The notes: generated from the sequence alone by a model not told the origin. Positions 28,818-39,048 are shown, counted from the first letter of the stretch. The stretch: DNA of 64,000 bases from JALOLG01 sp963722415 (GCA_963722415.1 CAVRNI010000026.1:62001-126000), one strand, 5' to 3'. Translations and numbers: made by a program.

Positions 28818-29702
28818 ATGACCGAGGAACGGCGTGGACGTGTCACCCGGTATCTCGAGACAGCGACACCGGAGGCGCTCTTCGTCCTGTCGGCGCTGTC
28901 GCAGTACGTCGGCGCGGCGATCGCCGTGTCGGTCTTCGACGAGGTCGAACCGCAGACGGTCGCCTGGTTCCGTGTCATCGGTGCCGCACTCGCGCTGCTG
29001 GCCGTCGCGCGCGGCGTCGGCCGCGGCTGGACCCGCTCTCAGCTCGCCGCGGCGGCGATCTTCGGCGTGGCGACGGCGCTGATGAACACGTTCTTCTACC
29101 TCGCCATCGATCGCATCGATCTCGGCAAGGGCGTGGCGATCGAGTTCCTCGGCCCGATCGCGGTGGCCGCGGCGATGACGCGGACCTCGCGCAACGCCGC
29201 GGCACTCGTGCTCACCATCGGCGGCGTGGCGACGCTCGGCGGCGTGGAGATCGGCGACAACGCCCTCGGCGTGGTGTTCGTCCTTGCCGCGTCGGCGATG
29301 TGGGCCACCTACATCGTCGTCGGTTCCCGGATCGCACAGATCGGTCGCGGCCTTGCACCGCTCGCGGTGGGGCTCTCGATCGGCGCCGTCGCGCTGACGC
29401 CGATCGGGGCGCCGTGGAGCGGGCCGGTGTGGGCATCGCCGACGCTTCTCGCGCTGTGTCTGCTCACTGGCGTGTTCTCGAACGCGATCGGGTACGGCAT
29501 CGATCAGTTCGTCCTGCGTCGCATCCCGATCCGCCGATTCTCCTTGCTGCTGGCGTTGCTGCCGGTCACCGCGCTCGTCGTCGGCTGGGTCGTGCTCGAC
29601 CAGCGGCCCTCCGTCGTCGATCTGGTGGGCATCTCGCTCGTGCTCGTGGGAGTCGCGCTCCAGGAGCGCGACGAGATCGTCGGCGTCGTCGAGCCAGGCT
29701 GA
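28818..29702 (+). CDS. EamA/RhtA-like drug/metabolite transporter
   Basis: Encodes 294 residues with about ten hydrophobic segments in two EamA repeats. Conserved spots include YLAIDRIDLGKGVAIEFLGP in the first half and FVLRRIPIRRFSLLLALLPV in the second, which resemble the RhtA (threonine/homoserine exporter) subgroup. It should sit in the cytoplasmic membrane and export small metabolites; the substrate is unknown. It follows the aldolase gene and the palindromic element. Confidence 0.85.
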   Translation: MTEERRGRVTRYLETATPEALFVLSALSQYVGAAIAVSVFDEVEPQTVAWFRVIGAALALLAVARGVGRGWTRSQLAAAAIFGVATALMNTFFYLAIDRIDLGKGVAIEFLGPIAVAAAMTRTSRNAAALVLTIGGVATLGGVEIGDNALGVVFVLAASAMWATYIVVGSRIAQIGRGLAPLAVGLSIGAVALTPIGAPWSGPVWASPTLLALCLLTGVFSNAIGYGIDQFVLRRIPIRRFSLLLALLPVTALVVGWVVLDQRPSVVDLVGISLVLVGVALQERDEIVGVVEPG

Positions 29703-29775
29703 ACGTCAACCAGCCGTTGCGACGTCAAGCGGCCGTGCGACGTCAACCAGGCCTGCGACGTCAACCAGGCCTGCG
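29703..29775. repeat. Short tandem repeat, four units of about 18 bp
   Basis: The unit ACGTCAACCAGGCCTGCG occurs perfectly at 29740-29757 and 29758-29775. It is preceded by diverged units at 29722-29739 (ACGTCAAGCGGCCGTGCG) and 29703-29721. The array starts right after the EamA stop and covers the 3' end of the convergent methyltransferase gene. Confidence 0.85.
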
Positions 29776-30486
29776 GCCGACGGCTGCGACCGACAGCCCG
29801 AACGGCAGATCCACGCGCCGCAGCAGCCGGCGCTCGGCCGATGCGAGACCGCCGAGCACCCCGCGCAGCCCCCCGGCGTGGCGGTCGAGATCGCTCGCCA
29901 CCTCACCGCGCTCGACGAGCGACTTGGCACCCGCGGCCGGTACGAGGAACGAATAGGCGCCGGTCGAACGCTCGAGCGTCAAGCCGGCCGCCGTCACGAA
30001 GCCGGCGAGCTCGCGACGCGAGAACCGACGCCCGGTGTGGGTCACCCGGTCGTGGGCGCGGTGGAGGCGCTTGACACCCGGTTCCCACAGGCACAGCACA
30101 CCACCCGGCCGCACGACCCGCGCCAGCTCGCGCACGACGGCGGCCGGCTCGACGATCGACCGGTGGCACAGCACGGTGACGCAGACGACAGCGTCGAACG
30201 CATCCGCGGCGAGCGGCAACCGGCCGGCATCGGCGGCGACCAGCCCGATGGAGGTGTGCCGCTCGCCGAACAGGGACAGCGCCTGCAGTTCGAAGTCGAC
30301 AGCGACGAGGTCGCCGCGTTCGCCGAGCCATCCGCCCGTCGCACCGGTGCCGCATCCCACGTCGAGAAACCGGCCGCCCGGTGCGAGCGACCCGGCGAGC
30401 AGCTGCTGCAGGAGCGCTCGCGTCGAGCGATACCACCAGTGCACATCTTCGACCTCGGCCATGCGCCGGTACTCGGCGAGCTCCAT
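29761..30486 (-). CDS. Class I SAM-dependent methyltransferase
   Basis: Encodes about 241 residues. The N-terminal EDVHWWYRSTRALL is followed by the SAM-binding GGRFLDVGCGTGATGGWL, the acidic loop VAVDFE, and LPLAADAFDAVVCVTVL. This layout is typical of lipid, quinone or sugar methyltransferases near glycosyltransferase genes. The acceptor is unknown. The last few codons run into the tandem repeat at 29703-29775, so the C-terminus may vary between strains. It is divergent from the membrane glycosyltransferase gene. Confidence 0.85.
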   Translation of the reverse strand: MELAEYRRMAEVEDVHWWYRSTRALLQQLLAGSLAPGGRFLDVGCGTGATGGWLGERGDLVAVDFELQALSLFGERHTSIGLVAADAGRLPLAADAFDAVVCVTVLCHRSIVEPAAVVRELARVVRPGGVLCLWEPGVKRLHRAHDRVTHTGRRFSRRELAGFVTAAGLTLERSTGAYSFLVPAAGAKSLVERGEVASDLDRHAGGLRGVLGGLASAERRLLRRVDLPFGLSVAAVGRRPG

Positions 30487-30600
30487 GGTGGGCCGTGACC
30501 TCCTCACTCTCGAGCCGGCGGCGAAGTGGCTGGCGCCACCGCCGCCGGAACCGGGTCTTCAGTTCTGAACGACGCGTCCGACCTCCTAGTGTCGGCGACG

Positions 30601-31704
30601 ATGTCGGTGACGACCACGGGCTCGGGGACGTCCGCCGGCGACCGTACCGCTCGCACCCGGCTCGTCTCGCTGTTCCCGATCCGAGCGGTGGTCCTGCCGT
30701 GGGTCGTCGCGCGGCTGGTCGTCGTGCCGATCCTGGTCTTCACCACACCCGGACGCCGGTTCTACGCCGGGAGCCTGCTGTCGATGGACGGGCAGTGGTT
30801 CCGGATGATCGCCCTCGACTGGTACGACCGGCCGTACCAACCGGGCGCCTGGAGCGAGTACCCGTTCTTCCCGCTGTTCCCGGCGGTCGCGGGAGCGCTC
30901 ATGAAAGGTGGGATGCCGTCGACGGTCGCGCTCGCCGGCCTGTCGTGGTTGGCGTCGTTGCTGGCGTTCGCTGCGATCCACCGCCTCGCTGCCGTCCACG
31001 CCGGGCCGGCAGCCGCGACGTGGACGGTGTGGTTCGTCGCCCTCTCGCCCGGCGCCCTCAGCCTCGTGCTCGGGTACTCCGACGCGTTCTACCTCGCCGC
31101 CCTGGCGTGGGCGCTGGTGTTCGCCGGCCAGGCGCGCTGGGTGGCGGCTGGTGCCGCGGTCGCGGTGGCAACCGCGAGCCGTCCCAACGGCTGGATCGCC
31201 GCCGTCGCCGTGATCATCGTCATTGCCCGCACCGAGAGGTCGTGGCGTGCCGTTGCCATCGCCATCGCACCCGCGGCCGTGTTCCTGCTCGGGTGGTTCT
31301 GGTACCTCGACCACGCGACCGGCGACCCGTTCGTGTTCTGGTCGGCCAAGTCGGCGTGGGACGAGACGTCGATCGTCGAGTGGGCGGGCCGACCCTTGAC
31401 GGACCGCGCCGAGGTGTTCCACGTCGCATGGTTCGTCGTCGCCCTCGTGTTCTACGTCCGCCGCGTCTCGCACCAGCCCCCCGAGTGGCTCGCCATCACG
31501 GTGTTGACGGTGGTGCCGGCGTTGCTGTTCGGTGTCGTCGGCCTCGCCCGTTACGCGGTGCTCGCCTTCCCGATGCAGGTCGCGGTCGCCGACTCGTTGT
31601 CGCGCCGAGCACCCAACTGGGTGATCTGGGGTGCCCTCGGCTGCTCCGCGATCGGCCTCGGGTACTTCGCCCACGCCGTGGTCGCCGACTCGTGGTTGCC
31701 ATGA
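30601..31704 (+). CDS. Integral membrane glycosyltransferase (PIG-V-like mannosyltransferase family)
   Basis: Encodes 367 residues with about 8-10 membrane helices. The luminal-loop motif SMDGQWFRMIALDWYDRPY places an acidic residue after the first helix, and EYPFFPLFP follows, a pattern shared with PIG-V and other GT-C polyprenol-dependent mannosyltransferases. It likely transfers a sugar from a lipid-linked donor on the outer membrane face. It begins a co-directional group with an SDR, a sugar aminotransferase and a GT2, suggesting assembly of a surface glycan or glycolipid. Confidence 0.72.
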   Translation: MSVTTTGSGTSAGDRTARTRLVSLFPIRAVVLPWVVARLVVVPILVFTTPGRRFYAGSLLSMDGQWFRMIALDWYDRPYQPGAWSEYPFFPLFPAVAGALMKGGMPSTVALAGLSWLASLLAFAAIHRLAAVHAGPAAATWTVWFVALSPGALSLVLGYSDAFYLAALAWALVFAGQARWVAAGAAVAVATASRPNGWIAAVAVIIVIARTERSWRAVAIAIAPAAVFLLGWFWYLDHATGDPFVFWSAKSAWDETSIVEWAGRPLTDRAEVFHVAWFVVALVFYVRRVSHQPPEWLAITVLTVVPALLFGVVGLARYAVLAFPMQVAVADSLSRRAPNWVIWGALGCSAIGLGYFAHAVVADSWLP

Positions 31705-31761
31705 CCCGGATCAGTCGGTGTCGGTGGGCGCGATGGGCGCCGCCGTAGAGTGCGCGTTCAT

Positions 31762-32766
31762 ATGCAGCACGAGTCGCCTCCCTTACCCGCGCTCGCCGGC
31801 TCGCGCTGCATCGTCACCGGCGGACTCGGTTTCATCGGGTCGAACCTCGTGCACGAGCTCGTCGGACGCGGCGCCGACGTGACGGTCATCGACGCGATGG
31901 TCCCCCAACACGGAGGCGATCGCGCCAACTTGGCGGGCCTCGACGTCACGACGCTCGAGGCGCGAATCGACGCGCCGGAGGTGGCCGACGCACTCGACGG
32001 CGCCGAGGTGATCTTCAACGTCGCCGGACAGGTGAGCCATCTGGCCTCGATCGAGGATCCGCTGCGCGACCTCGATCTCAACCTGCGCAGCCACGTGTCG
32101 TTCCTCGAGATGGTGCGCGCCGTTGCGCCCGCGGCGGTCGTGGTCCAGACGTCGACCAGGCAGGTCTACGGGCGCCCGCAGTACCTGCCCGTCGACGAAC
32201 GCCATCCGACATCGCCGGTCGACATCAACGGCATCGACAAGCTCGCCTGCGAGCAGCTCCACCTGCTGTACGCACGGGTGCACGGCATGCGGACGTCGGC
32301 CCTGCGGCTGACCAACGTGTACGGCCCGCGGTTGCACCTCGGCCGGCCCGATCAAGGCTTCCTCGCCGTGTTCATCCGGCGGGCGCTGCTCGGTGACGAC
32401 ATCACGTTGTACGGCGACGGCTCGCAGCGCCGCGACTGCCTGCACGTCGACGACGTCGTCGACGCGATGATCGCCGCCGCGACGTGCCCCGAGGCCGCCG
32501 GCGAGGTGTTCAACCTCGGGCACCACGAATCGCTCAGTCTCGCTGACATCGCCGGGCGGATCATCGAGGCGTGCGGATCGACGTCGGCAGTGACGTGCGT
32601 GCCGTGGCCCGACGACCTCGCCAAGATCGACATCGGCAGCTTCCAGGGCGACTACTCGAAGTCGTCCGACGTGCTCGGCTGGAAGCCTTCGATCGGGTTC
32701 ACGGAAGGCATCCGGAGCACGATCGGGTTCTATCGGGAGCACGCGTGGTCCCCGTCGTCGACCTGA
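31762..32766 (+). CDS. Extended SDR NAD-dependent nucleotide-sugar epimerase/dehydratase-like
   Basis: Encodes about 334 residues. The Rossmann motif is GGLGFIGSNL, and LRLTNVYGPR and GDGSQRRDCLHVDDVV are typical of nucleotide-sugar enzymes. The catalytic region reads DINGIDKLACEQ, so the usual YxxxK Tyr appears replaced by Asn, with Lys kept. Some uncharacterised SDRs share this NGxxK form, so it need not be dead. The likely substrate is an NDP-hexose. The aminotransferase start (32745) overlaps its last codons. Confidence 0.85.
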   Translation: MQHESPPLPALAGSRCIVTGGLGFIGSNLVHELVGRGADVTVIDAMVPQHGGDRANLAGLDVTTLEARIDAPEVADALDGAEVIFNVAGQVSHLASIEDPLRDLDLNLRSHVSFLEMVRAVAPAAVVVQTSTRQVYGRPQYLPVDERHPTSPVDINGIDKLACEQLHLLYARVHGMRTSALRLTNVYGPRLHLGRPDQGFLAVFIRRALLGDDITLYGDGSQRRDCLHVDDVVDAMIAAATCPEAAGEVFNLGHHESLSLADIAGRIIEACGSTSAVTCVPWPDDLAKIDIGSFQGDYSKSSDVLGWKPSIGFTEGIRSTIGFYREHAWSPSST

Positions 32767-33800
32767 CCAGACGCCACGCTGCGCAGACCCCCGTGTTCCT
32801 CGACGCCGTCGAGCGTGTGCTCGGCTCCGGCAACCTGTTGTTGGGCGCCGAGCTCGAGGCCTGCGAGCACGAGCTCGCGCTGCTTCTCGGACACCGGCAC
32901 ACGGTGTGCGTCGCGAGCGGCGCATCGGGGTTGCAGCTCGCGCTGCGCGCGGTCGGCGTGTCGACCGGCGACGAGGTGATCGTCCCGGCGTTCACCGCGG
33001 TGCCGACCGCCGCCGCGGTGTGTGCCCTCGGCGCGACGCCGGTGCTGGTCGACGTCGACGCGTCGACGGCCGCCATCGACCCGGAGCACGCCGCGGATGC
33101 GATCACGAGCCGCACTCGGGCGATCGTGCCGGTGCACCTGTACGGGCGCCCGGTCGACCTCGCGCCACTCGTGGCGCTCGGCATCCCGATCATCGAAGAT
33201 GCCGCGCAGGCCCACGGGGCGTTGCGGTCGATCGCCGGCGCGGCAGCGGTCTACTCGTTCTACCCGACCAAGAACCTGGGCGGCATCGGCGACGGTGGCG
33301 CCGTGGCGACCGACGACGAGACGCTCGCCAACGCGGTGCGCCGCTTTCGGATCCACGGGATGACCGAGCAGTACGTCCACGTCGACATCAGCCAGAACTT
33401 CCGGATGAGTGAGATCGAGGCGGCGTTCATCCGCCTCCAACTCGCCCGTCTCGACGTCGACAACTCCCGGCGGCGGGCGATCGCCCGGCACTACCGGCTG
33501 GCGGCGCCGAACCTGCGATGGCACGACGACCATCCGGACCACGTGTTCCACCTCTGCGTCCTCCGTGCGGTCGAGCGCGATCGAATGCGCGCCGAGCTCG
33601 AGGCGGCGGGGGTTCAGACCGCGGTGCACTATCCGCTGGCGATCACCCAGCAGCCCGCCTATCGGTCGCTGGCGACGCGGCCGTGCCCTGTTGCCGAGGC
33701 CTGGGCGGCGGAGACATTGACCGTTCCTTGCGCGCCCGAGCTGACCGACGACGAGGTGGAGACCGTCGCGTCCGCCCTCGCCACAGTGGCCGACCGATGA
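32745..33800 (+). CDS. DegT/DnrJ/EryC1/StrS sugar aminotransferase
   Basis: Encodes 351 residues of the fold-type I PLP family. It has SGASGLQLAL, DEVIVPAFTAVPTAAAV, EDAAQAHGA and FYPTKNLGGIGDGGA, whose Lys binds PLP. These enzymes transaminate 3- or 4-keto NDP-sugars. GTG 32745 has a GGGAGCAC site upstream and overlaps the SDR gene by 22 bases, so the SDR probably makes its keto-sugar substrate. It is 12 bases from the GT2 gene. Confidence 0.9.
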   Translation: MVPVVDLTRRHAAQTPVFLDAVERVLGSGNLLLGAELEACEHELALLLGHRHTVCVASGASGLQLALRAVGVSTGDEVIVPAFTAVPTAAAVCALGATPVLVDVDASTAAIDPEHAADAITSRTRAIVPVHLYGRPVDLAPLVALGIPIIEDAAQAHGALRSIAGAAAVYSFYPTKNLGGIGDGGAVATDDETLANAVRRFRIHGMTEQYVHVDISQNFRMSEIEAAFIRLQLARLDVDNSRRRAIARHYRLAAPNLRWHDDHPDHVFHLCVLRAVERDRMRAELEAAGVQTAVHYPLAITQQPAYRSLATRPCPVAEAWAAETLTVPCAPELTDDEVETVASALATVADR

Positions 33801-33812
33801 CGGCGTGAGCGC

Positions 33813-34559
33813 ATGACGCGCAACCCACTGGTCCGATCCGTGTCGGCGTTCTTCCCCTGTTACAACGACGAGCGCTCGATCGCGCTCATGGTCAACGACG
33901 TCCGGCGATCACTGATCGGAGCGGTCGACGACTTCGAGATCATCGTGGTCGACGACGGCTCGACCGACGGTTCGTTCGACGTGCTGACTGCGCTCGCGGC
34001 CGATGTGCCCGAGCTGCGCGTGATCCGTCACGAGGTCAACCGCGGGTACGGCGGTGCGCTGCTCTCGGGCTTTGCCGCCTCGACCAAGGAGTGGATCTTC
34101 TACACCGACGGCGACGCCCAGTACGACGCCAGCGAGATCACGCGCTGCATCGACGTCGTCACGGCCGACGTCGACGTGGTCCAGGGCTGGAAGATGGGCC
34201 GCGGTGACCCCTGGTATCGCAAGCTGATCGGCCGTACGTATCACCACGTCGTCAAGTTGCTGTTCCGCCTGCCGGTCCGCGACACCGACTGCGACTTCCG
34301 CCTCATCCACTCACGCGTGATGGACGAGGTCGAGCTGACGTCGACGTCAGGCGTGATCTGTGTCGAGATGATGCACGCCTTCGACCGCGCTGGAGTGCGC
34401 TTCGTCGAGGTCGGCGTCAGCCATCACGCGCGCCCGTACGGGAGATCGCAGTTCTTCCGCCTCCCGGCCATCGCCCGCTCGATCAAGCAGTTGATGGCGT
34501 TGTGGTGGCGGGTTTTCGTCAGGAGGCGACCAGACGTGCCCCGACGAGACGCACAGTGA
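33813..34559 (+). CDS. Family 2 glycosyltransferase (dolichyl/polyprenyl-phosphate mannose synthase-like)
   Basis: Encodes 248 residues with the GT-A fold: AFFPCYNDERSI, IIVVDDGSTDGS, RGYGGALLSG and the metal-binding YTDGDAQYD. The DPM1-like form suggests transfer of a sugar from an NDP donor to polyprenyl phosphate, which could supply the membrane GT at 30601. The last 14 codons lie inside the fourth palindromic element, whose right arm overlaps the stop codon. Confidence 0.87.
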   Translation: MTRNPLVRSVSAFFPCYNDERSIALMVNDVRRSLIGAVDDFEIIVVDDGSTDGSFDVLTALAADVPELRVIRHEVNRGYGGALLSGFAASTKEWIFYTDGDAQYDASEITRCIDVVTADVDVVQGWKMGRGDPWYRKLIGRTYHHVVKLLFRLPVRDTDCDFRLIHSRVMDEVELTSTSGVICVEMMHAFDRAGVRFVEVGVSHHARPYGRSQFFRLPAIARSIKQLMALWWRVFVRRRPDVPRRDAQ

Positions 34560-34567
34560 GCCGACTC
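34520..34567. repeat. 48-bp palindromic element, copy 4 (left arm degenerate, overlaps the GT2 3' end)
   Basis: The right arm GCCGACTC (34560-34567), preceded by GTGA and followed by AATCA, and the internal GGCGACCAGACG (34525-34536) match the other copies. The outer left arm reads CAGGAGGC instead of GAGTCGGC. An inner GTGC/GCAC stem is possible. It ends two bases from the convergent moeB-like stop and supplies the GT2 stop codon. Confidence 0.65.
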
Positions 34568-34569
34568 AA

Positions 34570-35742
<1,173 letters not shown>

Positions 35743-35751
35743 GCTGAAAGC

Positions 35752-36540
35752 CTACCCCGTGGGTCGGGTATTGTGAACCAGTGCGGGCAGCACGTCGCTG
35801 ATCGGCGCCGTCAATTTGGCGTCGGCGAGACCGTCCATCGCCGTCTCCTGGAGGTTGACGATCACGACCTTGGCGCCGGCCGACTTGGCGAGCGGCACGC
35901 AGTGGGCGACGGGGTACACGGCCAGCGTCGAGCCGATGGCGAGCAGCACGTCGCATTCGCCGCTGACCTGCATCGCCCGGTCGATCACCTCGGGGACGAG
36001 CGCCTGACCGAAGCTGATCGTGTCGCTCTTGATGATGCCGCCGCACACCAGGCACGGCGGATCCAATTCGCCGGCCACGACCCGATCGAGTGCCTCGCGC
36101 ATCGGCCGCCGGTCGTGGCACTCCCAGCAGCGCGTCCACCACACGGTGCCGTGCACCTCGACCACCTTGGCCGGATCGGTGCCGGCGCGTTGGTGCAGTT
36201 CGTCGATGTTCTGCGTGACGAGCGCGTGGAGCTTGCCCTGCCGATCGAGCTCGACGATCGCCAGGTGGCCGGCGTTCGGTTCGGCCGTCCACGCCGGCAT
36301 CGTCAACCGGTTCTGCCAGGCCAGCTTGCGGGTCTCCGGATCGGCCAGGTAGTGCTGGATCGTCGCCATCTTCTCGGCGGCGGGGTTCTTCGTCCACACG
36401 CCGTTCGGCCCCCGGAAGTCGGGGATGCCCGAATCGGTCGAGATCCCGGCCCCGGTGAGCACCGTCACCCGCTCGGCGGCCGCGATCCACCCGGCAGCAG
36501 CTTCCAGGCCATCCAAGGTGGCATCCGAGATGTCGGCCAT
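35752..36540 (-). CDS. SIR2-family NAD-dependent protein deacylase
   Basis: Encodes 262 residues. It has LTGAGISTDSGIPDFRG, TQNIDELHQRAG, catalytic His in VEVHGT, a zinc ribbon (CWECHDR and CLVCGG) and GSTLAVYPVA. It removes acyl groups from protein lysines using NAD and releases nicotinamide. The start at ATG 36540 follows family alignment. It is divergent from the L,D-transpeptidase gene (43 bases apart) and probably cotranscribed with the moeB-like gene. Confidence 0.93.
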   Translation of the reverse strand: MADISDATLDGLEAAAGWIAAAERVTVLTGAGISTDSGIPDFRGPNGVWTKNPAAEKMATIQHYLADPETRKLAWQNRLTMPAWTAEPNAGHLAIVELDRQGKLHALVTQNIDELHQRAGTDPAKVVEVHGTVWWTRCWECHDRRPMREALDRVVAGELDPPCLVCGGIIKSDTISFGQALVPEVIDRAMQVSGECDVLLAIGSTLAVYPVAHCVPLAKSAGAKVVIVNLQETAMDGLADAKLTAPISDVLPALVHNTRPTG

Positions 36541-36583
36541 GTCGCGATTGTGCCCGACTTGACGCTCACGGGAGACTTGGAGA

Positions 36584-37688
36584 GTGCCCGTCCCCCGCCG
36601 GCTCCTCGTCGCGCTGCTCGCGGTGTGCGCCGCGTGCGGCTCGTCCGCAGAGCCAGCGGAGTTTTCGGACACGACGCCCGCGGGCGAGCAGAGCACGCGG
36701 GCCGCGCCGTCGACGACCACCGCACTGACAACGACGACAGTAGCTGCGGCCTCGGCAACCCCCGCCGTCGCACCGACCGCCGCCGGTGAGATCCCCGAAG
36801 CCGCTCCACCGCTCAACAACGCGGCACGCGTGCACGACGACTGCCGCGCGCGACATCGAGTTCGACATCGACGCCACGTGCGACATCGCCACCGCCCAGG
36901 CGCTGGCGGCGCGACACCCCGGTGTTCGGCAGTTCGTGCTCGTGAAGACGACCTCGTTCACCGTGTCGAGCGGCACCGTCGAGGTGATCGGCCGCAGCGT
37001 CGACGGCACCTGGCGCTGCCAGCGAGCCGCCCAGACCGCGCGCCTCGGGCGCAACGGCACCCGCATCCTCGCCGACCGCCGGTCCGGCGACGGCACCACG
37101 CCGGCGGGCGTGTTCCCGCTCGGATCGGTGACGGCGTGGGACGGCCAGACGTTCCAGTTCTTCGGCAACGCACCCGATCCCGGCGTGCGCGGGACGTATC
37201 GCAATGTGCGGCACGAGGACTGCTGGGGCGCCACGCCGAACACGGCCCGCTACCAACACGTCGTCAACCTCCCGCAATGCCCGGGCCCGGATGACGAGTG
37301 GCTCGCCGGGGTGGGTGGGGCGTACTCGAACGCGGCCGTCATCGGTGCCAACCTCGACCCGATCTCCGGCGACGAGCCCGGCGAACCACCGTTCGCAGCG
37401 GCGATCTTCCTGCACCGCCACAGCTACGCGGCCGACGGCTCGACCCGCGGTCTCAGCGGGTGCGTGTCGCTGTCGCAAGCCGACCTCGAGCACACGCTGC
37501 GCACGATCGACCCGGCGTTGAACCCCCAGTTCGCGATCGGCCCGGCCAGCTACCTCCTCGTCCACCGCCTGACGTTCCGTTCGCGGTCCGATGCTGCGCG
37601 ACTCGACGGTCCAAGGCCGACGCCCGCATTTGCGTTCGACAGTCAGCGGGGCGTCGAAGTGTCGTCGACACGTGTGACAGAGTTTTGA
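36584..37688 (+). CDS. L,D-transpeptidase-like lipoprotein, apparent frameshift
   Basis: The N-terminus has a signal peptide with lipobox-like AVCAAC (Cys about 19) and a long Thr/Ala/Pro linker. After a one-base frame change near 36848 comes a secreted domain with GDGTTPAGVFPLG, a His in AIFLHRHSY and the Ser-Gly-Cys motif LSGCVSLS, matching the YkuD L,D-transpeptidase active site. It would form 3-3 peptidoglycan cross-links or anchor proteins. The total is about 368 residues. The frameshift is most likely a sequence error, since both halves are well preserved. Confidence 0.75.
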
Positions 37689-37727
37689 CCCCGCGCTCAA
37701 CGGGGCGCGGTCGAATGGGGGGACCTC

Positions 37728-38331
37728 ATGAATCACACCAGATTGCGTCTGCTTCTCGCCGCTTTGATCATCGCCGGCGCCGGCGCCGGTGCGGCGGTGG
37801 TCGCGTCGGCATCCGGCGGCAACGCCGCGAGCAGCCACGCCGCGGCGACCGGCAAGAGTGCTGTGGCGTTGGAGCGCGCTCGCGGTGCCGGCTACAACCG
37901 AACAGCAGGTCACCGTGGCCGCGGTCGTCGCCGGGAACTTCACGGCGATCACGCCGTACCGGTCGTGGGACACCCGGGTGAATCTTGACGACAAGGTCCG
38001 CCACGGAGACGCCTACGCCGTCGATGTGCTCACCGACACCAACAACAACCCGATGATCCCGGCCACTGCGACCGCGATCTCGTTCAACATCACCGTGACC
38101 GGCACCGAATCGAGTTTCGGATTCGTGACGGTCTTCAACGCCGACGTGCCAGCGATCCCGGGAACATCGACGATCAACTGGGTGCAACCGAACTTCACGA
38201 TCGCCAACGGCGGCATCGTCGCGCTCGGCGCACCCGGCCCGTACGTCGGTCAGATCGGTGTAGCACTGGACGGCGCCATCGATGCCGCCTCCGAGATCAT
38301 CGTCGACGTCACTGGCTACTACACGCCGTGA
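37728..38331 (+). CDS. Secreted beta-rich surface protein, apparent frameshift
   Basis: A signal peptide (LLLAALIIAGAGAGAAVVASA) is followed, after a one-base frame change near 37878, by a beta-rich domain of about 140 residues with ITPYRSWDTRV, ISFNITVTG, VTVFNADVP, STINWVQPN, IANGGIVALG and a terminal IIVDVTGYYTP. This domain recurs, often in tandem, in actinobacterial extracellular proteins, but I know of no assigned function. Here there is only one copy. Confidence 0.65.
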
Positions 38332-38529
38332 GCCACATGCGTTGACGCCAGGGCGCGCCATCGGACATGGCCGACCTCCGGCGTGCGATCGCGCCTGTCG
38401 GTGAAACCGTGCAGAACCGCTGTGTCAAAGATGGAGGATCGGACGCGGAGGTTCCCATTCAGCGGTGCGCGGTGCCCACAGGGCGGTGACGACTTCCCCC
38501 TGACGCCTTCGACCACGTCGGGAACCACC

Positions 38530-39048
38530 ATGGAAGCCACCACGTTCAACGTCCCAGCCCACGCCACCATCCGACCCTGGATCGATCCGGTCGTCGACGA
38601 GCACGGCCACGACCCACGATCGACCTACGTCGAGCAGTTCTGGCTCGGCGTGATCGGACCGACGGCGACGTGGATCATGCGCCGTCTCGCCGCCGGGTTC
38701 GACACCGAACCGTCTGGCTTCACGATCGACTTGGAGCACACCGCCAGCGCCATGGGATTGAGCTTCAGCAAGGGCGTCAACTCCCCGTTCGGCAAGGCGC
38801 TGCACCGATGTGTGATGTTCGGCCTCGCCCATCCGCTCTCCGACGGGCTGGCCGTGCGGCGGCGCTTCCCGCCGATCGCCCTGCGTCACCTGCGCAAGCT
38901 GCCCGACGACATCCAGGCCACCCACGCCGAGTGGGACCGCAACACGGTGCGCCTCGACGCCCGCGACCTCGAACGCCACCTCATCGACGCCGGCGTCCCC
39001 GCCCCCACCGCGGTCTACGCCAGCGAGCTCGCCCTCCACGCGTCGTAG
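38530..39048 (+). CDS. Conserved actinobacterial protein of unknown function
   Basis: Encodes 172 residues with no signal peptide. Features are ATIRPWIDPVVDEHGHDPRS, YVEQFWLGVIGPTATWIMRRLA and, near the C-terminus, LRKLPDDIQATHAEW. The pattern suggests a small helical, winged-helix-like regulatory protein, but I cannot assign a function. The 198 bases before it hold no gene I can support. It is convergent with the hydrolase gene, with 22 bases between stops. Confidence 0.65.
   Translation: MEATTFNVPAHATIRPWIDPVVDEHGHDPRSTYVEQFWLGVIGPTATWIMRRLAAGFDTEPSGFTIDLEHTASAMGLSFSKGVNSPFGKALHRCVMFGLAHPLSDGLAVRRRFPPIALRHLRKLPDDIQATHAEWDRNTVRLDARDLERHLIDAGVPAPTAVYASELALHAS

Noticed and set aside
29703..29775. 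CRISPR-like direct repeats
   Set aside because: Units abut without spacers and are only 18 bp; this is a simple tandem repeat.
31682..31700. Additional palindromic-element copy at the end of the membrane glycosyltransferase
   Set aside because: GGTCGCCGACTCG is present but the partner arm and inner conserved blocks are missing; chance similarity in a Val-Ala-Asp-Ser codon run.
38332..38529. Small gene in the 198-base gap
   Set aside because: No start with a ribosome binding site and conserved-looking product; only short composition-driven frames.
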